Part shown: positions 62,076 to 64,000 of the stretch, piece after piece
How the letters are laid out: every line of letters begins with the position of its first letter
Position numbering within the stretch: the stretch's first letter is position 1
Assembly: GCF_905475395.1 (NCBI RefSeq)
Contig: NC_058337.1
Span: 86,298,368-86,362,367, forward strand
Length of the DNA stretch: 64,000 nt
Origin: Chrysoperla carnea
Lineage: Eukaryota > Arthropoda > Insecta > Neuroptera > Chrysopidae
Direction: 5' to 3'
The notes under the pieces: model-generated
Databases searched by the model: none
What the model saw: only the letters and a program-made list of their open reading frames with translations
Told to the model about the DNA's origin: nothing
Translations under genes and position numbers: made by a program

Positions 62076-63611
62076 ATAGAGGGGATTCCCCCCTACCCAT
62101 ATTTACATAAAGTATGTAAAAATAAAGAAAAATTTTTGCCCCTTACCAAAGGCTACCTAATGATAAACGTTATACTTGTCCCTCTCCTTTCCTCCTAAAC
62201 GTGCGAAAATGGGTAACATGATTTGATTGATATTAGTCGGGAAGAGAAAGGGGTTAGGGAACTTATTTAATTCCCTAGGAGGGAACGAGCAGAAAATTGT
62301 TCAGTTTTACTCATTTTATTTGCCTTTCCCCTTCCCATCGCAAAACGCGATGTAAATATTAAAAACAGCCATAAGAATGTTGTATTTTTCCGCCAGTTTT
62401 GTAAATACGGCAAACAGAGTGTAATAAAAATTTCTAAACTCTAAGCCTGTTGCAATCTTTGTTTTGATGAAAATAAAACCATCTGTGCCCCAGTATTTCT
62501 CTTTTTTTTTTTATATTTAAACAGTAGTTGAACACCTCTCTTTATTCTCATTATTCAATGTCCACATAATTAACTTAAAACAAATTAATGACATTTTAAA
62601 ACCAAACTGTTGAATAGGATGAAGAGAACGAAGATGAAGGTTTTTATTATAATAATTTTAAGCTTTATAATAACTACAGGATTATAAAATGTAATGATGA
62701 AAGTGAATCAAATAAATTGTTTTTAGTTGAAATTTAATTGTGCATGAAAACTATTTAAAACTTTTATTTTATTATATTCGAGGTTTAAAAGAATTGCTTT
62801 CCTAGGACTTGAATGATATACGTTTACGGAAATCTCAGGGGAAAATTACGAATATAAACTTGGGCATAATACAAAAATTCAGTGTTCCAATGTAAAAAAC
62901 TTCCAAAAATTAGTTTTTTTTTATGATATAGAAAAAAAAAATCCTAGAAATCGTAAAGCTTTTGTCAGAAACATTTTGTTCTACCTTGCTTATTTCTCGA
63001 AAAATTGGACTGGGAAAATTAAAATGAGGCACCTTGAATATAATTTTAAATTTATTAAGTGAGTTGTCGTGAGTTTTCGTGATGAAGTTTTTGGACTACC
63101 ATTCTGTGTCTGTCGTATGCGTTAGAATACAGTTATTGACGGTACAGCACGTGATCCATCCTCGTCGACATTTGCAAACTTACTGTCACTTTTTTAATGT
63201 GTTAATTATATATTGTCAATATTTCTCTTAAAATGTACGACAGATAGAATACAGTTTTTGAAAAGTCGATTTCCATAAAATCAACACCCGAACCCGAGCC
63301 AAAATTAAAACTTCAAACGTCTTTTTTACCAAACTTACCTTTATCAATACAAAAAAAAAAAAAAAAATTATGGAAATTTTGGTTAAAGGCTCAAGGTCTA
63401 GTTAAAATAGTTCTTGCTATTAGAAATATTTAACCTAATTTTGAAATATAAAATTTTATTATTATAGTCTGCATATATGAAATGAATGTCAAGGTATACT
63501 AATTTTAGTCTATACTAAAATATTGATGATACGAACAAAATTTTGGTAAAGCTATTCAGAAAACTACTTAGGTACTTCATTTCCCATTGTTCGTCTATCC
63601 GTATCCTAAAA

Positions 63612-63860
63612 AGGGTGTTTGAGTTCATAAGCGAGCAACATAGTTCAAAGTTCATAGTCAATTGAGTTTTAGTTCCTAAATCTTGTAAACCGTTAGAGAT
63701 AGAACAAAAGTTTAAATGTACGAAAACTTCCTTAAAAAAAATTAACAACTTTGGTTTGAAAAGTTTTTTCGTAAACAAAATTGTTTTCCCGTTAAAAAGA
63801 AAATTAGGACAAAACTTTAGTGTCCATTTTTTAGAAAACAATAAAAAAATAGAGGGATGA
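63612..63860 (+). repeat. Interspersed repeat family R1, copy 5
   Basis: GAGCAACATAG, TCTTGTAAACCGTTAGAGAT, AGAACAAAAGTTTAAATGT, TTCGTAAACAAAATTGTTTTC and GGACAAAACTTTAGTGTCCA follow the R1 order. It is closest to copy 4 at the 3' end. A minus-strand frame over it (63515-63841) is a shadow. Confidence 0.7.
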
Positions 63861-64000
63861 AAATTTTAACATAACTTTAACTAATGAGCGTTATGAAAAA
63901 TTTCTGAAAAGAATGAAAACAAAGCTTTATAGAAAATACTTCGAAAAATTTTTAAATTAAGACAAATATTAGGACATAAATTTGTTGGTTTTTCAACGTT

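Larger units (their letters stand above)
57961..64000. other. Gene-free right flank
   Basis: AT-rich repeats, one perfect hairpin (58415-58496), a second R2 copy (61970-62075), and an R1 copy at the right end. A GC-richer patch (60420-60850) with a 68-codon frame and a patch at 58730-58920 look like transposon debris. CAGGGTGT at 61298 resembles a transposon end but no partner was found. Confidence 0.55.

Overview
The window reads as AT-rich nuclear DNA of an insect or another arthropod. Genes are split by short introns with GT/AG borders. The proteins are metazoan: a UGGT glucosyltransferase, a full zinc-finger/WGR PARP1, and a NALF/FAM155 channel subunit. Most of the rest is intergenic or intronic DNA full of short foldback elements, TIR elements and old interspersed repeats. 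I see no bacterial operon, CRISPR array, rRNA gene or intact retrotransposon ORF. The order is not fixed by the sequence. A probable centromeric H3 would argue against lineages reported to have lost CenH3 (Lepidoptera, Hemiptera).

Layout, left to right. (1) 158-6192, plus: 13 exons covering the last 1,353 residues of UDP-glucose:glycoprotein glucosyltransferase, ending in the ER-retrieval-like tetrapeptide HSEL. The start of the gene lies off the left edge. (2) 10155-11255, minus: a single-exon TAM41 gene for mitochondrial CDP-diacylglycerol synthase, 366 residues. (3) 13127-21143, plus: a complete 10-exon PARP1 of 998 residues. The last coding exon lies 1.1 kb away, and the intron before it splits the codon of the catalytic glutamate. 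(4) 21144-43585: about 22 kb with no gene I can support, holding several TIR/foldback elements and a palindromic pair of tRNA-like units. (5) 43586-54907, minus: two exons of a NALF/FAM155 (NLF-1) gene, joined across a 9.9 kb intron at a conserved cysteine-rich motif. Its 5' end was not found. (6) 56624-56986, plus: an intronless, strongly diverged histone H3 of 120 residues with a short arginine-rich tail, probably a centromeric H3 (CenH3/CENP-A/Cid). (7) 56987-64000: repeats, tRNA-like relics and hairpins, no supported gene.

The genes belong to separate pathways: ER glycoprotein quality control, cardiolipin synthesis, DNA-damage signalling, sodium-leak channel assembly and chromatin. Their adjacency looks like ordinary eukaryotic gene order. 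TAM41 and PARP1 are divergent, with 1.9 kb between their start codons. The most interesting items are the minimal-tail CenH3-like histone, the NALF gene with an unusually long C-terminal region, and the set of small TIR elements with readable ends and target-site duplications.
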